Positions 50,001 through 62,424 are shown, counted from the stretch's first letter. The stretch: DNA of 64,000 nucleotides from Candidatus Azophilus lithoversatilis (GCA_028278675.1 JAQAJJ010000002.1:62001-126000); one strand, 5' to 3'. The notes: a model not told the origin generated them from the sequence alone. Numbers and translations are program-made.

Positions 50001-50562
50001 CGCTTTGGTGAACTTATGGGGTCGCCGTATCGGGGGGGTTTCGTGGGAGGGTGGACGAGCGGTGGGCATCTTCGAGTACGACCCGGCGTTCCGGGCGGCG
50101 GGGATGGAACTGTCACCCTTCGTTATGCCACTCCGCGAGGCGCCCTACGTCTTCCCCGCCCTCAGCAGCAGCACCTTCATCGGGCTGCCCGACCTCCTCG
50201 CGGACGCCCTGCCGGGCCGTTTCGGCAATCGGCTGATCGATGCTTGGCTGGCGACGACGGGGCGGCGGTTCGACCTCGCGAGACTGCTGGCGGAACGTCT
50301 TCTGAATCGCCACCAGAGCGAACCCCTGCGGGCAGTCACCAAGTCTTATACCTACCGGCAAAAGGCGCAGCGGGCACTTGCGGCCGAGTTTCTGGCGCCC
50401 ATTGATGCGGTGGATGCCTTTTTGGCGGGTGACTGCTCCGAGGAACGCCAGACGGAGGCGGCCGAGCACTTCGCAATATCCCCGTACGCAATTCAGTCCT
50501 TGCTCGTGAACAACCACCGGCTCGGTCATCAGGGGGCACCGGAAGCGCTCGACCGCCTGTAG
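49993..50562 (+). pseudogene. Chimeric ORF: HipA N-terminal domain joined to an ImmA/IrrE-like C-terminal segment
   Basis: N part 'RIGGVSWEGGRAVGIFEYDPAFRAAGMELSPFVMPLREAPYVFPAL...FIGLPDLLADALPGRFGNRLIDAWL' is HipA-like; C part 'TYRQKAQRALAAEFLAPIDAVDAFLAGDCSEERQTEAAEHFAISPYAIQSLLVNNHRL' resembles ImmA/IrrE peptidase tails. Confidence 0.7.
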
Positions 50563-50781
50563 GGACGGCTGACCGACAACGCCCTTCCTTTGCCTCTATG
50601 TCTTGAGCGTTGTCCATCCGGTGGAACCATAGTGACACTACGGAGAGTTGGCGGTGCTCGAACCGTTCGAGGCATCCTTAAGTACTCGGGACGAGATTTG
50701 GTCAATCGTCCCCGTCGGTGCAGCGTGAACGCGGGATTTCGTGGACAATGACGGTACATTGATTCCAGATCTGGAGTGCTA

Positions 50782-51543
50782 ATGAACTACGTTGAGCCCG
50801 CTGCGGCGCACGAGATGGACGGCCTGCGTCTGGCCCTGACTGCGCACGCGCCGGCGCCGTACAGCCTTTCGGCGCGCGCGATACTCGATCACCACGGCGT
50901 CTCCTACGTTCCCGTGCTGCAGGTCGGGGGCGGCGGCAACGAGGACCTCGTGGCGTGGACCGGGCACCGTAACGCGCCGGTGGCGGTGTACAACGATGAG
51001 GCGCCCCGCGTCGGCTGGCTCGAAATTCTGCATCTTGCCGAGCGATTGGGGGCCGGGCCTTCCCTGATTCCGTCCGACATCGATGACCGCATGTTGATGG
51101 TGGGCCTCGCCAACGAACTGATCGGCGAGAACGGCTTCATCTGGAACCTGCGGCTCGTGATGCTCGGCTTGGGTGGCCCGGAACGGGTTGCCCAGGAGCG
51201 CGTCCGCAACCCGATGTACGACCAGTACGGCTACAGCGAGGCAGCGGCCGCGGTGGCCGTGGATGGCGCCAAGGCGACGATGGAGCGGCTGACGGCCCAG
51301 CTCATCGCCCAGCGCAAGGCCGGCAGCCGCTACATCGTGGGGAAGGCGCTCAGCGCCGTTGACATCTACTGGGTGTACTTCTCCCAAGGGGTGGGGACGT
51401 TTCCGGAAGCCCGCTGCCCGATGCCAGCGGGAATGCGCAAGGCCTACGAGATCGTGGGGAGCCTGCTCGGCGAGCTTGACCCCATACTCGTAGAGCAACG
51501 CGATTGGGTGCTGGCCGAACACGGCCTGCCGTTGGACTTCTGA
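50782..51543 (+). CDS. Glutathione S-transferase-like protein
   Basis: 'YSLSARAILDHHGVSYVPVLQVGGGGNEDLVAWTGHRNAPVAVYNDEAPRVGWLEILHLAERL'. Confidence 0.75.
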   Translation: MNYVEPAAAHEMDGLRLALTAHAPAPYSLSARAILDHHGVSYVPVLQVGGGGNEDLVAWTGHRNAPVAVYNDEAPRVGWLEILHLAERLGAGPSLIPSDIDDRMLMVGLANELIGENGFIWNLRLVMLGLGGPERVAQERVRNPMYDQYGYSEAAAAVAVDGAKATMERLTAQLIAQRKAGSRYIVGKALSAVDIYWVYFSQGVGTFPEARCPMPAGMRKAYEIVGSLLGELDPILVEQRDWVLAEHGLPLDF

Positions 51544-51906
51544 TCGGTCGAGCGCGCCGGAGCGCAATCCCCGGATGGGGCAGCAACAGAGCACCGAGGT
51601 AGCGACAGGATCGATTTGCCGCTGCCCGGACGCCACTACGGCTGGCCGCTCGACAGCATCCTTTCGCTTCAGCGAACCGCTTGAACCCAAACGAGGGCGG
51701 GACGCCCTAGCGCCGAGGGGCTCGGCTGAGGCCCTGGCCGGAGTTTCGCGTGGCAAAGCTACAACGAGAACCGAAAGTTCGTGCCGGTCCGTGGGCATCT
51801 TGCCCTCGCAACGAACCCCGGACAGACAATCCAGAATTGCTCAGATGTCGAGGTAATGACTTAATCGTGCTACATTAAAGTGGTTTAATGACTCACTAAG
51901 CCAACA

Positions 51907-52224
51907 ATGCCAACACCTCACCACCCACCTGCGGCAGCCCGCAGAGCGCTATTGCAACTTGGTGCCGACATGCGCGAAGCCCGTCTCAGACGGAGTTTGA
52001 CCATGCAGATTGTTGCGGAGCGCGCCTTCACGTCCCGCTCCACCTTGCAGCGGGTGGAAAGCGGCGATCCCGGGGTGAGCATCGGCATCTACGCCGCCGT
52101 GCTGCACACGCTGGGACTGCTCGACGGTCTGCGCGAAACCGCTCACATCAACCGCGACCAAGTGGGTCAAGCGTTGGCGGCAGCGGCGCTCCCGAAGCGC
52201 GCCAGGAGTTCGCGCCATGGCTGA
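51907..52224 (+). CDS. XRE-family regulator, HipB-like antitoxin
   Basis: 'LGADMREARLRRSLTMQIVAERAFTSRSTLQRVESGDPGVSIGIYAAVLHTLGLLDGL'. Confidence 0.85.
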   Translation: MPTPHHPPAAARRALLQLGADMREARLRRSLTMQIVAERAFTSRSTLQRVESGDPGVSIGIYAAVLHTLGLLDGLRETAHINRDQVGQALAAAALPKRARSSRHG

Positions 52225-52327
52225 CATTGAAGTGTGCGCTGCGGTTGGAGACGAAACGCAACGGGTTGGCCTCTGGCGCTGCCGAAGTCGGAATCAGTTG
52301 GGGTGTGGCGCAGATCCGAGCCAGTAG
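52217..52327 (+). pseudogene. Truncated hipA N-terminus
   Basis: ATG overlapping the hipB stop; 'MADIEVCAAVGDETQRVGLWRC...' resembles HipA N-termini but stops after 36 aa. Confidence 0.6.
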
Positions 52328-52803
52328 TCAAGAGCCTTCTGGATGTCCATACCGTAGCTTTCAAGACGGACCTGTGCCGAATCGACGACGTGGCTGGGGA
52401 AATGACTGGCCCGGGCAATGACGAGCGCCTCGAAGCTCAATTCAAGGATGCCGAGCTCATTGAGAATGCGAAAACCATCCGAAGGGCTAGGCTTTAGTGT
52501 CATGTCCTCCACCGTCTTGACTTCTCCGTCCCTTCGAATCTTCTGGCGGGTCCTTGAAAGCCGTATGGTCTTGCCCCGCTCCTCGCTGAGTAATTCCTCA
52601 AACGCGTAAATCGTGCGCCAGACATCGTGGGCGATTGTGCCAACCTCGGCGGATGGCTGAATCCGTACAAGCCTCTCGAATGCAGCCCTGTAAACGTCGT
52701 CGGCGTCCCTTAGACGGGCGTTTTTCGTGATCTGACGCAGGCTCGCGGGCTCATCGCGCTTTTGGATGGCTTCGAAAATGCGTGTGCGATCCGGCGATGT
52801 CAT
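52294..52803 (-). CDS. Conserved hypothetical protein
   Basis: 169-aa ORF MTSPDRTRIFEAIQKRDEPASLRQITKNARLRDADDVYRAAFERLVRIQPSAEVGTIAHDVWRTIYAFEELLSEERGKTIRLSRTRQKI... Confidence 0.7.
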   Translation of the reverse strand: MTSPDRTRIFEAIQKRDEPASLRQITKNARLRDADDVYRAAFERLVRIQPSAEVGTIAHDVWRTIYAFEELLSEERGKTIRLSRTRQKIRRDGEVKTVEDMTLKPSPSDGFRILNELGILELSFEALVIARASHFPSHVVDSAQVRLESYGMDIQKALDYWLGSAPHPN

Positions 52804-52866
52804 GTAGGAGATTTCTCCTTGGCGGTCCAGGCATCCAGTGCCCGACTCTCCCCGGTTTTCAGCGGC

Positions 52867-53436
52867 CTAGTTAAACAACGCCGCCTGCAAGGCCGGCCAA
52901 TGGTGGTTGAGCTGCGCAGTGGGTTGCGCGGTGAAGTCCGAGCGGACGAATTGGGCGATGCGGCCTTCGGCGTAGGCGAGCAGCAGGTTGGCGGCCTTGG
53001 CGGGGGCGAGGCGTCCGGGGGATTCGGCGTTGCGCAGGATTTGGCGGATTTCGGTTTCCAGGCGGTCGAACAGTTCGCGCATCCGGCCGCGCAGGCGGGC
53101 GGTTTCGCCCTGCAGGACGTCGCCGCTGAGCAGGCGCATGAAGCCGGGGTTGCGCTCCGCGAAGGTCAGCAGCAGGGTGATGATCTGGCGGCACTGCTCG
53201 GCCTCGCCCAGCGGTTGCTCGGCGATGTGGTGGATGCGGGGGAACAGGCTCTCCTCGACGAATTCGATCAAGGCTTCGATCATCTTCGCCTTGCTGGGGA
53301 AGTGCCGGTAGAGGGCCGCTTCGGAAACGCCCACATGGCGGGCGATGGCGGCGGTGGTGATGCGTGAGCCGGGCGCCTCCTGCAGCATGGTGGCGAAGGC
53401 TTGCAGTATCTCCTGGCGGCGGTTGGCGCTGGCCAT
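52867..53436 (-). CDS. slmA: Nucleoid occlusion factor SlmA (TetR-like)
   Basis: 'RRQEILQAFATMLQEAPGSRITTAAIARHVGVSEAALYRHFPSKAKMIEALIEFVEESLFPRI'. Confidence 0.93.
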   Translation of the reverse strand: MASANRRQEILQAFATMLQEAPGSRITTAAIARHVGVSEAALYRHFPSKAKMIEALIEFVEESLFPRIHHIAEQPLGEAEQCRQIITLLLTFAERNPGFMRLLSGDVLQGETARLRGRMRELFDRLETEIRQILRNAESPGRLAPAKAANLLLAYAEGRIAQFVRSDFTAQPTAQLNHHWPALQAALFN

Positions 53437-53449
53437 GGCTCTCACTCCG

Positions 53450-55734
<2,285 letters not shown>

Positions 55735-55744
55735 GGGCGTGGTC

Positions 55745-57052
55745 CTAGCTATGCCCGCTCGAAGTGGCTACCGAAGACAGCGGTGTGGCCCTCAATTTCG
55801 GCCTGGCGTTGGGCATTTCGCTGGCGGGTCGAAAAAACAGGTCGGCCAGATGTTGGATGAGGCTCGCGGCCAGCGCCGCCTTGCTCTGGTAGGAGAGTTC
55901 GACCTCGCCGTCCGCCCAGATCAGGGTGGCGGCATTGTGGTCGCTGTTGAAACCGATCTTGGGATTGGAGACGTCGTTGACGACGATGGCGTCGAGGCCC
56001 TTGCGGTGGCGCTTGTGCCGGGCGTTGCTCAAGGCGTTCTCGGTTTCGGCGGCGAAGCCGACCACCACCGGGGCGTTAGGCAATTCCGCCACCGAGGCAA
56101 TGATGTCGGGGTTTTCCACCAAGGTGAGCGACGGCGGGCCCGCGTCGTCGTCGACTGCCCTGGCCTTTTTTATTTTCTGCGGCGCTTGGGCTGCGGGGCG
56201 GTAGTCCGCCACCGCCGCGACACCGACCACCAGCGCCTGTTCGGCGGCGCGGGCCTGCACCGCCTCAAACATCTCAAGGGCGCTGGTCACCTCGATGCGT
56301 TCGACGTTGTCCGGCGCGGGCAGGCCGCAAGGTCCGGAGACCAAGGTGACGCGGGCGCCCGCATCGGCAGCCGCCTTGGCGATGGCGTAGCCCTGCTTGC
56401 CGGAACTATGGTTGGACAGGAAGCGCACCGGGTCGAGCGCCTCCCGTGTCGGCCCGGCAGTGACGAGCACGTTGAGGCCCGCAAGGCGCGGGTTGGCAGG
56501 ATGCCGGGACTTGAATGCCGCCTTCACGGCATTGAGCAGGGACTCCGGTTCTGCCATGCGTCCGGGGCCCACGTCGCCGCAAGCCTGCTCGCCCTCGTCG
56601 GGGCCAATCAGGCGCTTGCCGTCGGCGGCGAGGGTGGCGGCGTTGCGTTGGGTGGCGGCGTCGCGCCACATCGCTTGGTTCATGGCCGGCGCCAGCAGGA
56701 CCGGCGCATCGCTGGCCAGGCACAGGGTGGTGAGCAGGTCCGGCGCGGCCCCTTGGGCCAGGTTGGCCATGCAGTGGGCGGTGGCCGGGGCGACCAGGAT
56801 CAGGTCCGCCCAGCGGGCCAGTTCGATGTGGCCCATGGCGGCTTCGGCTTCCCGGTCCCAAAGGTCGTCGCGCACCGGGTGCCCGGAGAGCGCCTGCAGG
56901 GTGACGGGCGTCACGAACTGCGCCGCGCCCTTGGAGAGCACCACCTGCACCTCGGCCCCTTCGTTGCAGAGATGTCGCACAAGAATTGCAGACTTGTAGG
57001 CTGCAATTCCGCCTGTCACCCCAAGCAAAATATGTTTCCCAGCAAGCGTCAT
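55745..57052 (-). CDS. coaBC: Bifunctional phosphopantothenoylcysteine decarboxylase/synthetase
   Basis: 'ILLGVTGGIAAYKSAILVRHL', 'APAMNQAMW', 'VLVTAGPTREALDPVRFLSNHSSGKQGYAIA'. Confidence 0.97.
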   Translation of the reverse strand: MTLAGKHILLGVTGGIAAYKSAILVRHLCNEGAEVQVVLSKGAAQFVTPVTLQALSGHPVRDDLWDREAEAAMGHIELARWADLILVAPATAHCMANLAQGAAPDLLTTLCLASDAPVLLAPAMNQAMWRDAATQRNAATLAADGKRLIGPDEGEQACGDVGPGRMAEPESLLNAVKAAFKSRHPANPRLAGLNVLVTAGPTREALDPVRFLSNHSSGKQGYAIAKAAADAGARVTLVSGPCGLPAPDNVERIEVTSALEMFEAVQARAAEQALVVGVAAVADYRPAAQAPQKIKKARAVDDDAGPPSLTLVENPDIIASVAELPNAPVVVGFAAETENALSNARHKRHRKGLDAIVVNDVSNPKIGFNSDHNAATLIWADGEVELSYQSKAALAASLIQHLADLFFRPASEMPNARPKLRATPLSSVATSSGHS

Positions 57053-57081
57053 GCTTGCATCTTAGCAGCAATGGACCGCGA

Positions 57082-57774
57082 ATGAATCGAACGCCACCCG
57101 GCGAGCGGCTGCCCGCCGACCGGCCCCGGCAACGGCTGCTCGCCGCCGAGCAGGACGCGCTCAGCGACGCCGATCTGCTGGCCGTGCTGCTGCGCGGCGG
57201 CGCGGCCAATGCCAGCGCCATCGACGTCGCCAACCGTCTGCTGGACAAATTTGGCGCCATGCATCGGGTGCTGGACGCCCCGGCGCGCGAACTGCTCGGA
57301 AACCCCGGCCTCGGGCCGACTCGGGTGGCCAGCCTCAAGGTGGTTCTGCCGATCACGGCCCGCTATGCGGCCAGCCGCATGAAGGAGGTGCCCACCTTCG
57401 GCGGCTCCAACGACGCTTCAATGTTCCTGATGGGGGCCTATTCGGGTATCGAACGGGAGGTTTTTGGCTGCCTGTTTCTCGATGCGCGCAATCGTCTGCT
57501 CCGTTTTGAAAAACTGTTCTTCGGCACCGTGGACCGGGCCGATGTTTTTCCGCGGGAAGTCGCCAAGGCGGCGCTCGAATGCAACGCCGCGGCGGTCATT
57601 TTCGCCCACAACCACCCTTCCGGGGTGCCGGAGCCATCGGTTTCCGACATTCATCTCACCGACCGCCTTGTCGCCATATTGAAGGAGCTCGACGTGGAAG
57701 TGCTCGACCACGTCGTGATCGGCGGCAACCAAACGGTGTCGATGGCGGAGCGGGGCATGATCGCCACTGAGTAA
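57082..57774 (+). CDS. radC: RadC family JAB-domain protein
   Basis: 'GERLPADRPRQRLLAAEQDALSDADLLAVLLRGG', 'AVIFAHNHPSGVPEPSVSDIHLT'. Confidence 0.96.
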   Translation: MNRTPPGERLPADRPRQRLLAAEQDALSDADLLAVLLRGGAANASAIDVANRLLDKFGAMHRVLDAPARELLGNPGLGPTRVASLKVVLPITARYAASRMKEVPTFGGSNDASMFLMGAYSGIEREVFGCLFLDARNRLLRFEKLFFGTVDRADVFPREVAKAALECNAAAVIFAHNHPSGVPEPSVSDIHLTDRLVAILKELDVEVLDHVVIGGNQTVSMAERGMIATE

Positions 57775-57789
57775 CCTGTTTTGCGCGGA

Positions 57790-57878
57790 GTTTCGCGCCA
57801 GCGAAACGCTCCCCCGGCCCACGAGCCCCGACCGACCGCAAGCGCGGACCAAAGGTCCGCCGCGACCGTCAGGTCGCG
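57790..57878. repeat. Two-hairpin palindromic repeat copy with an additional hairpin
   Basis: GTTTCGC-GCCA-GCGAAAC; GCGGACC-AAA-GGTCCGC; CGCGACC-GTCA-GGTCGCG. Confidence 0.85.
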
Positions 57879-57942
57879 CGTTCGCGTGGACACTGGCGGA
57901 AGCCTTTGGTATAAACGCGCCCTCATTTTTTCGGGGCCTCCC

Positions 57943-58179
57943 ATGTCTCAGGTGTGCCAAGTGACCGGCAAGCGGCCGATGTCGGGCAACAATGTCAGCC
58001 ACGCGCAGAACAAGACGCGGCGGCGCTTTGCGCCGAATCTGCACTACCATCGGTTTTGGTTGGAGGACGAGAAGCGCTTCGTGCGGCTGCGGGTGTCCGC
58101 CAAGGGCATGCGCATCATCGACAAGAAGGGCATCGACCAAGTGCTGGCCGACATGCGGGCACGGGGCGAGAAGGTCTAG
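57943..58179 (+). CDS. rpmB: 50S ribosomal protein L28
   Basis: [39 protein letters not shown]... Confidence 0.98.
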   Translation: MSQVCQVTGKRPMSGNNVSHAQNKTRRRFAPNLHYHRFWLEDEKRFVRLRVSAKGMRIIDKKGIDQVLADMRARGEKV

Positions 58180-58226
58180 CTAATCCGGGGCGACAACGTA
58201 GCAGCCAACTGCTAAGGAGGCCTGTC

Positions 58227-58388
58227 ATGGGCAATCGGGAGAAGGTCAAGCTGGTGTCGAGCGCCGGCACCGGCCACTACTACACCACCGACAAGAACAA
58301 GCGCAGCACGCCGGATAAGCTGGAGATGAAGAAGTTTGATCCGGTGATCCGCCAGCACGTCCTCTACACGGAATCCAAAATCAAGTAA
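58227..58388 (+). CDS. rpmG: 50S ribosomal protein L33
   Basis: [53 protein letters not shown]. Confidence 0.98.
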   Translation: MGNREKVKLVSSAGTGHYYTTDKNKRSTPDKLEMKKFDPVIRQHVLYTESKIK

Positions 58389-58400
58389 CCGCCTTCCTCA

Positions 58401-59228
58401 GTGCCTGAGCTGCCGGAAGTCGAAACCACCCGCGCTGGCTTGAAGGACCGCATCACCGGGCAGCGATTAGCTGGCTGGACGTTGCGCACCCCATCCCTGC
58501 GGTGGCCGATTGAGATCCCCGCCACCCTACGTGGGGAGCCTTTGCTGGCCCTGAACCGCCGGGGCAAGTACCTGCTGTTTGAGTTTCCAACGGGCACCCT
58601 GCTGGTGCATCTCGGCATGTCCGGCAGCCTGCGCCTTCTGGCAGCGCCGGAGAATCCTGCCCGGCACGATCATGTGGACCTCGACTTTGGCGCCGCCTTG
58701 GTGCGCCTTAACGACCCGCGCCGCTTCGGCTGCGTGCTTTGGCACCCGGCGGGCGCGCCGCCCCATCCCCTGCTCGCCCACCTCGGCGTGGAGCCGCTCA
58801 GCGGCGAACTGACCGGCCGTTACCTGAAGGAGCGGGCACGCAAACGCAAGGTGGCCGTCAAGAACTTCATCATGGACAGCCGCATTCTGGTGGGCGTCGG
58901 CAACATCTACGCCGCGGAAGCCCTGTTCCTGGCCGGCGTTCGCCCCTCGGTGGCTGCAGGCCGGCTGACCTTTGTGGCTTGGACGAGCCTCGCGGGGGCC
59001 ATCAAGCAGGTGTTGTCCCATGCCGTAGCCGTCGGCGGCACCACCCTGCGCGATTTCGTCAACAGCGACGGCCAGCCCGGCTACTTCAAGCAGCAACTCA
59101 ACGTGTACGGCCGGGCGGGAGCCCCTTGTCGGCGTTGTGGCGGCGCACTCAAGAGTCAACGCCTTGGCGGGCGGGCGACAGTGTTCTGCCCAAGCTGCCA
59201 ACGCCCTTGGGGATGGCCTGCGGCCTGA
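58401..59228 (+). CDS. mutM: Formamidopyrimidine-DNA glycosylase
   Basis: MPELPEVETTRAGL; C-terminal zinc finger CRRCGGALKSQRLGGRATVFCPSCQ. Confidence 0.97.
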   Translation: MPELPEVETTRAGLKDRITGQRLAGWTLRTPSLRWPIEIPATLRGEPLLALNRRGKYLLFEFPTGTLLVHLGMSGSLRLLAAPENPARHDHVDLDFGAALVRLNDPRRFGCVLWHPAGAPPHPLLAHLGVEPLSGELTGRYLKERARKRKVAVKNFIMDSRILVGVGNIYAAEALFLAGVRPSVAAGRLTFVAWTSLAGAIKQVLSHAVAVGGTTLRDFVNSDGQPGYFKQQLNVYGRAGAPCRRCGGALKSQRLGGRATVFCPSCQRPWGWPAA

Positions 59229-59474
59229 AGTGATGTCATCGCGCTGGGCGTCGTCGCCTTTCGGAACTTGTGCTGGAAAGCGTCCCGCCCTCGCTTCGGC
59301 CATGCGCCGTTCACATCGCATGAGATTCAAACTGAGCCACTACCGGAATCCGATTCACCGGAATCCGATTCAGCTTGTCAGTGCCTTGGAGCGGGCTTAG
59401 CATGGCACTTCAGCCACAGCACTTGGCGGACGCTGAGCTGTGACATTGCTGCCAGCCGATACGGAGAGAAGACC

Positions 59475-60530
59475 GTGGCCAGTTCGCTTGAGCGGTCCGC
59501 AAAGTTCCATGAGCCACCGTTTTCCGGGGCTGACTTTCCCGGCTGCGACCCGGTGCGCATCGCCCGCGAGGACGTCCGCGACCACGAGGACCGCTACGAG
59601 TTTTGGGACGCTGACACCGAAATCGCGTGGGTGGTGCGCGAGGGCCCAAGCGTTGAGCACGAGCACCCTTGCCAGCGTCTCGCGCAGGTGGTGGAACGCA
59701 TCGCCCTTGAGCGCGGCTCGCCCATCGAGGCGTTCGGCACCGCAGCGCTGACGCTGCGCAAAGGGCGGCGCGAGTGGTGGCGCGTCCTGCGAGCGGATCA
59801 GATCTTCTACTTGCACCCCCAGGTTGGTCGCCCTCGTGGCGGGTCCATTGCTGTCAGCGAGGACCGGTTGCCGGATGTGGTGCTCGAAGTGGACCATACC
59901 ACCGATGTGCGTCGCCGCAAGCTCGGCATCTATGAGTCTTGGGGTGTGCCGGAGCTCTGGGTGGAGGTGCCCGACAGCCCGGCGCCGAGCCGACCCAAGG
60001 GTGTGCACCCCGGCTTGACGATCTATGTGCTTGAGGATGGCGCCTACCGCGAAGTCCCCAAGAGCCGGGCGTTTCCGGGCTGGGGCGCTGGCAAGATCCA
60101 CTTGGCGCTGAATGAGCCACGGCTGTCTAGCGTGACACTGCGGGAGATCGTTCGCGTTGGCCGGGCGCTCGGCAAGGCTGAAGGCACCGGGCCGGATGAC
60201 GATCCTCAACTCGGTGGCCATCGGCGCCGCATGTTGCAGGTTGGGCTGCAACGCGGACGCCTTGAGGGTCACGCGCAAGGGCAGGCGGAAGGCCATGCTA
60301 AAGGGCAGGCGGAAGGCCGTGCTAAAGGACTGGCTGAGGCACGGGATCAAGCCTTGGCGGCGCAGCGGTCGCTGCTCGGCATGCAGGCGCAGCGCAAGTT
60401 CAGCGATGCAGTGGCGGTGCAGCTTGGGTTGCTGTTGGAAAGGGCTGAGAGTGCGGATCAGTTTTCCGAAATCGCGCAGTTGATCGTCGATTGCGGCACC
60501 GATGAGGAGGTTTCTGCCCGCTTGCGGTGA
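59475..60530 (+). CDS. Uma2-family putative restriction endonuclease
   Basis: 'RLPDVVLEVDHTTDVRRRKLGIYESWGVPELWVEVPD' PD-(D/E)XK-like core; repetitive C-terminal 'GHAQGQAEGHAKGQAEGRAKG'. Start uncertain. Confidence 0.85.
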   Translation: MASSLERSAKFHEPPFSGADFPGCDPVRIAREDVRDHEDRYEFWDADTEIAWVVREGPSVEHEHPCQRLAQVVERIALERGSPIEAFGTAALTLRKGRREWWRVLRADQIFYLHPQVGRPRGGSIAVSEDRLPDVVLEVDHTTDVRRRKLGIYESWGVPELWVEVPDSPAPSRPKGVHPGLTIYVLEDGAYREVPKSRAFPGWGAGKIHLALNEPRLSSVTLREIVRVGRALGKAEGTGPDDDPQLGGHRRRMLQVGLQRGRLEGHAQGQAEGHAKGQAEGRAKGLAEARDQALAAQRSLLGMQAQRKFSDAVAVQLGLLLERAESADQFSEIAQLIVDCGTDEEVSARLR

Positions 60531-60654
60531 GTTGGCCCGGCGCCGAAAATTGACAGCCACCGCCTAAACCCCAAAAATACGCAGTTCCGTGCGCTGTAGG
60601 GCGCAAAATTTCCTCGAAATCAAACGGTTGACCAATAGGTCCAAGGCTGCTGCC

Positions 60655-62424
60655 ATGAGCGAGACGTTGTCCGGCGCCGACATGCTGGTGCGGGCGCTGC
60701 AGGATGAAGGGGTGGAGTACCTGTTCGGCTATCCGGGCGGGGCGGCGCTGCACATCTACGACGCCATCTTCAAGCAGCAGAAGGTGGAGCACATCTTGGT
60801 GCGTCACGAACAGGCGGCCACCCACATGGCCGACGGCTACGCCCGGGCCACGGGCAAGCCCGGCGTGGTGCTGGTCACCTCCGGCCCCGGCGCGACCAAT
60901 GCCATCACCGGCATCGCCACCGCCTACATGGACTCAACCCCCTTGGTCGTCATTTCCGGCCAGGTGCCGACCTCGCAGATCGGCACCGACGCCTTTCAGG
61001 AGACCGACATGGTCGGCGTCTCCCGGCCTGTGGTGAAGCATAGTTTCCTGGTCAGGGATTGCGCCGAGATTCCGCGTACGATCAAGACCGCCTTCCACAT
61101 CGCCACTACCGGACGGCCCGGCCCAGTGGTCATCGACGTGCCCAAGGACATTACCGACCCGGCCATCACGGCGCCCTACGACTACCCCGAGGCGATCAGC
61201 CTGCGCTCCTACAAGCCCGCCAAGCGGGGCAACGGCCGCCAATTGCGCAAGGCGGCGAGGGCGCTGGCCGAAGCCGAGCGGCCCATCATCTACAGCGGCG
61301 GCGGCGTGGTGCAGGGCGATGCGGGCCCGGCGCTCACCCGGCTTGCGCACCGGTTGGGGGCGCCGGTCACCAACACCCTGATGGGCTTGGGCGCCTTTCC
61401 CGGCGACGACCCGCAGTTCATCGGCATGCTGGGCATGCACGGCACTTACGAAGCCAACATGGCCATGCATCACGCGGATGTCATCTTTGCGGTCGGCGCC
61501 CGTTTTGACGATCGGGTCACCAACAACCCGGATAAGTTCTGTCCGAATGCGCGGATCATCCACGTCGATGTGGACCCGGCCTCCATCTCCAAGATCATCA
61601 ACGCCGACATCCCCATCGTCGGCGATGCGCGCAGTGTGCTTGAGGAGCTCGATGCGCTCGTTGAAGCGGAACTCGGCAAACGCCCGGAGCGGCCCGCAGC
61701 CGCGGCCGGCAAGGCGTGGTGGGGCCAAATTGGCGAGTGGCGCGACGCCTACGGGCTTGACCACGTGATGAAACCTCGGGAGGATGGCGTCATCCTGCCG
61801 CAGCAGGTGATTCAGAGCCTATACCGGGCCACCGGGGGAGAAGCCTACGTCACCAGCGATGTGGGGCAGCACCAGATGTTCGCCGCGCAATACTACAAGT
61901 TCCCCGAGGGGCGCCGCTGGATCAACTCCGGCGGCCTGGGCACCATGGGCTTCGGCCTGCCGGCGGCCATGGGCGTGCAGTTCGCCTACCCGAAGGCGAC
62001 GGTGGCCTGCGTCACCGGCGAGGGCAGCTTCATGATGAACATGCAGGAACTCTCCACCTGCCTGCAGTACGGCTTGCCGATCAAGATTATCTGCGTCAAC
62101 AACCAGGCGCTCGGCATGGTCAAGCAGTGGCAGGACATGCAGTACAGCGGCCGCCATTCGCAAAGCACGTACAGCGACTCGCTGCCGGATTTCAAGACGC
62201 TGGCGGAAGCCTTCGGCCATTTGGGCTTCCGCATCGATCACACCAGCGACCTGGACGCCGCCATGGACGAGGCCTTCAGCGCCAAGCTGAAGGACAAGGT
62301 TGTGTTCGTGGACGTTTGGGTGGACCCCGATGAGCACGTCTATCCGATGGCCATCAAGGGCGGCTCCATGCGTGACATGTACCTGAACAAAATCACCACC
62401 AGCCAGCAGGGAGACTACATGTGA
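60655..62424 (+). CDS. ilvB: Acetolactate synthase large subunit
   Basis: '[39 protein letters not shown]', ThDP motif '[31 protein letters not shown]'. Confidence 0.97.
   Translation: MSETLSGADMLVRALQDEGVEYLFGYPGGAALHIYDAIFKQQKVEHILVRHEQAATHMADGYARATGKPGVVLVTSGPGATNAITGIATAYMDSTPLVVISGQVPTSQIGTDAFQETDMVGVSRPVVKHSFLVRDCAEIPRTIKTAFHIATTGRPGPVVIDVPKDITDPAITAPYDYPEAISLRSYKPAKRGNGRQLRKAARALAEAERPIIYSGGGVVQGDAGPALTRLAHRLGAPVTNTLMGLGAFPGDDPQFIGMLGMHGTYEANMAMHHADVIFAVGARFDDRVTNNPDKFCPNARIIHVDVDPASISKIINADIPIVGDARSVLEELDALVEAELGKRPERPAAAAGKAWWGQIGEWRDAYGLDHVMKPREDGVILPQQVIQSLYRATGGEAYVTSDVGQHQMFAAQYYKFPEGRRWINSGGLGTMGFGLPAAMGVQFAYPKATVACVTGEGSFMMNMQELSTCLQYGLPIKIICVNNQALGMVKQWQDMQYSGRHSQSTYSDSLPDFKTLAEAFGHLGFRIDHTSDLDAAMDEAFSAKLKDKVVFVDVWVDPDEHVYPMAIKGGSMRDMYLNKITTSQQGDYM

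Noticed and set aside
57082-57774. RadC as an anti-restriction/defence gene
   Set aside because: Standard chromosomal coaBC-radC-rpmB-rpmG-mutM context.
60531-60654. Attenuator/leader peptide before ilvB
   Set aside because: No Ile/Leu/Val-codon run or clear terminator/antiterminator hairpin could be read by eye.
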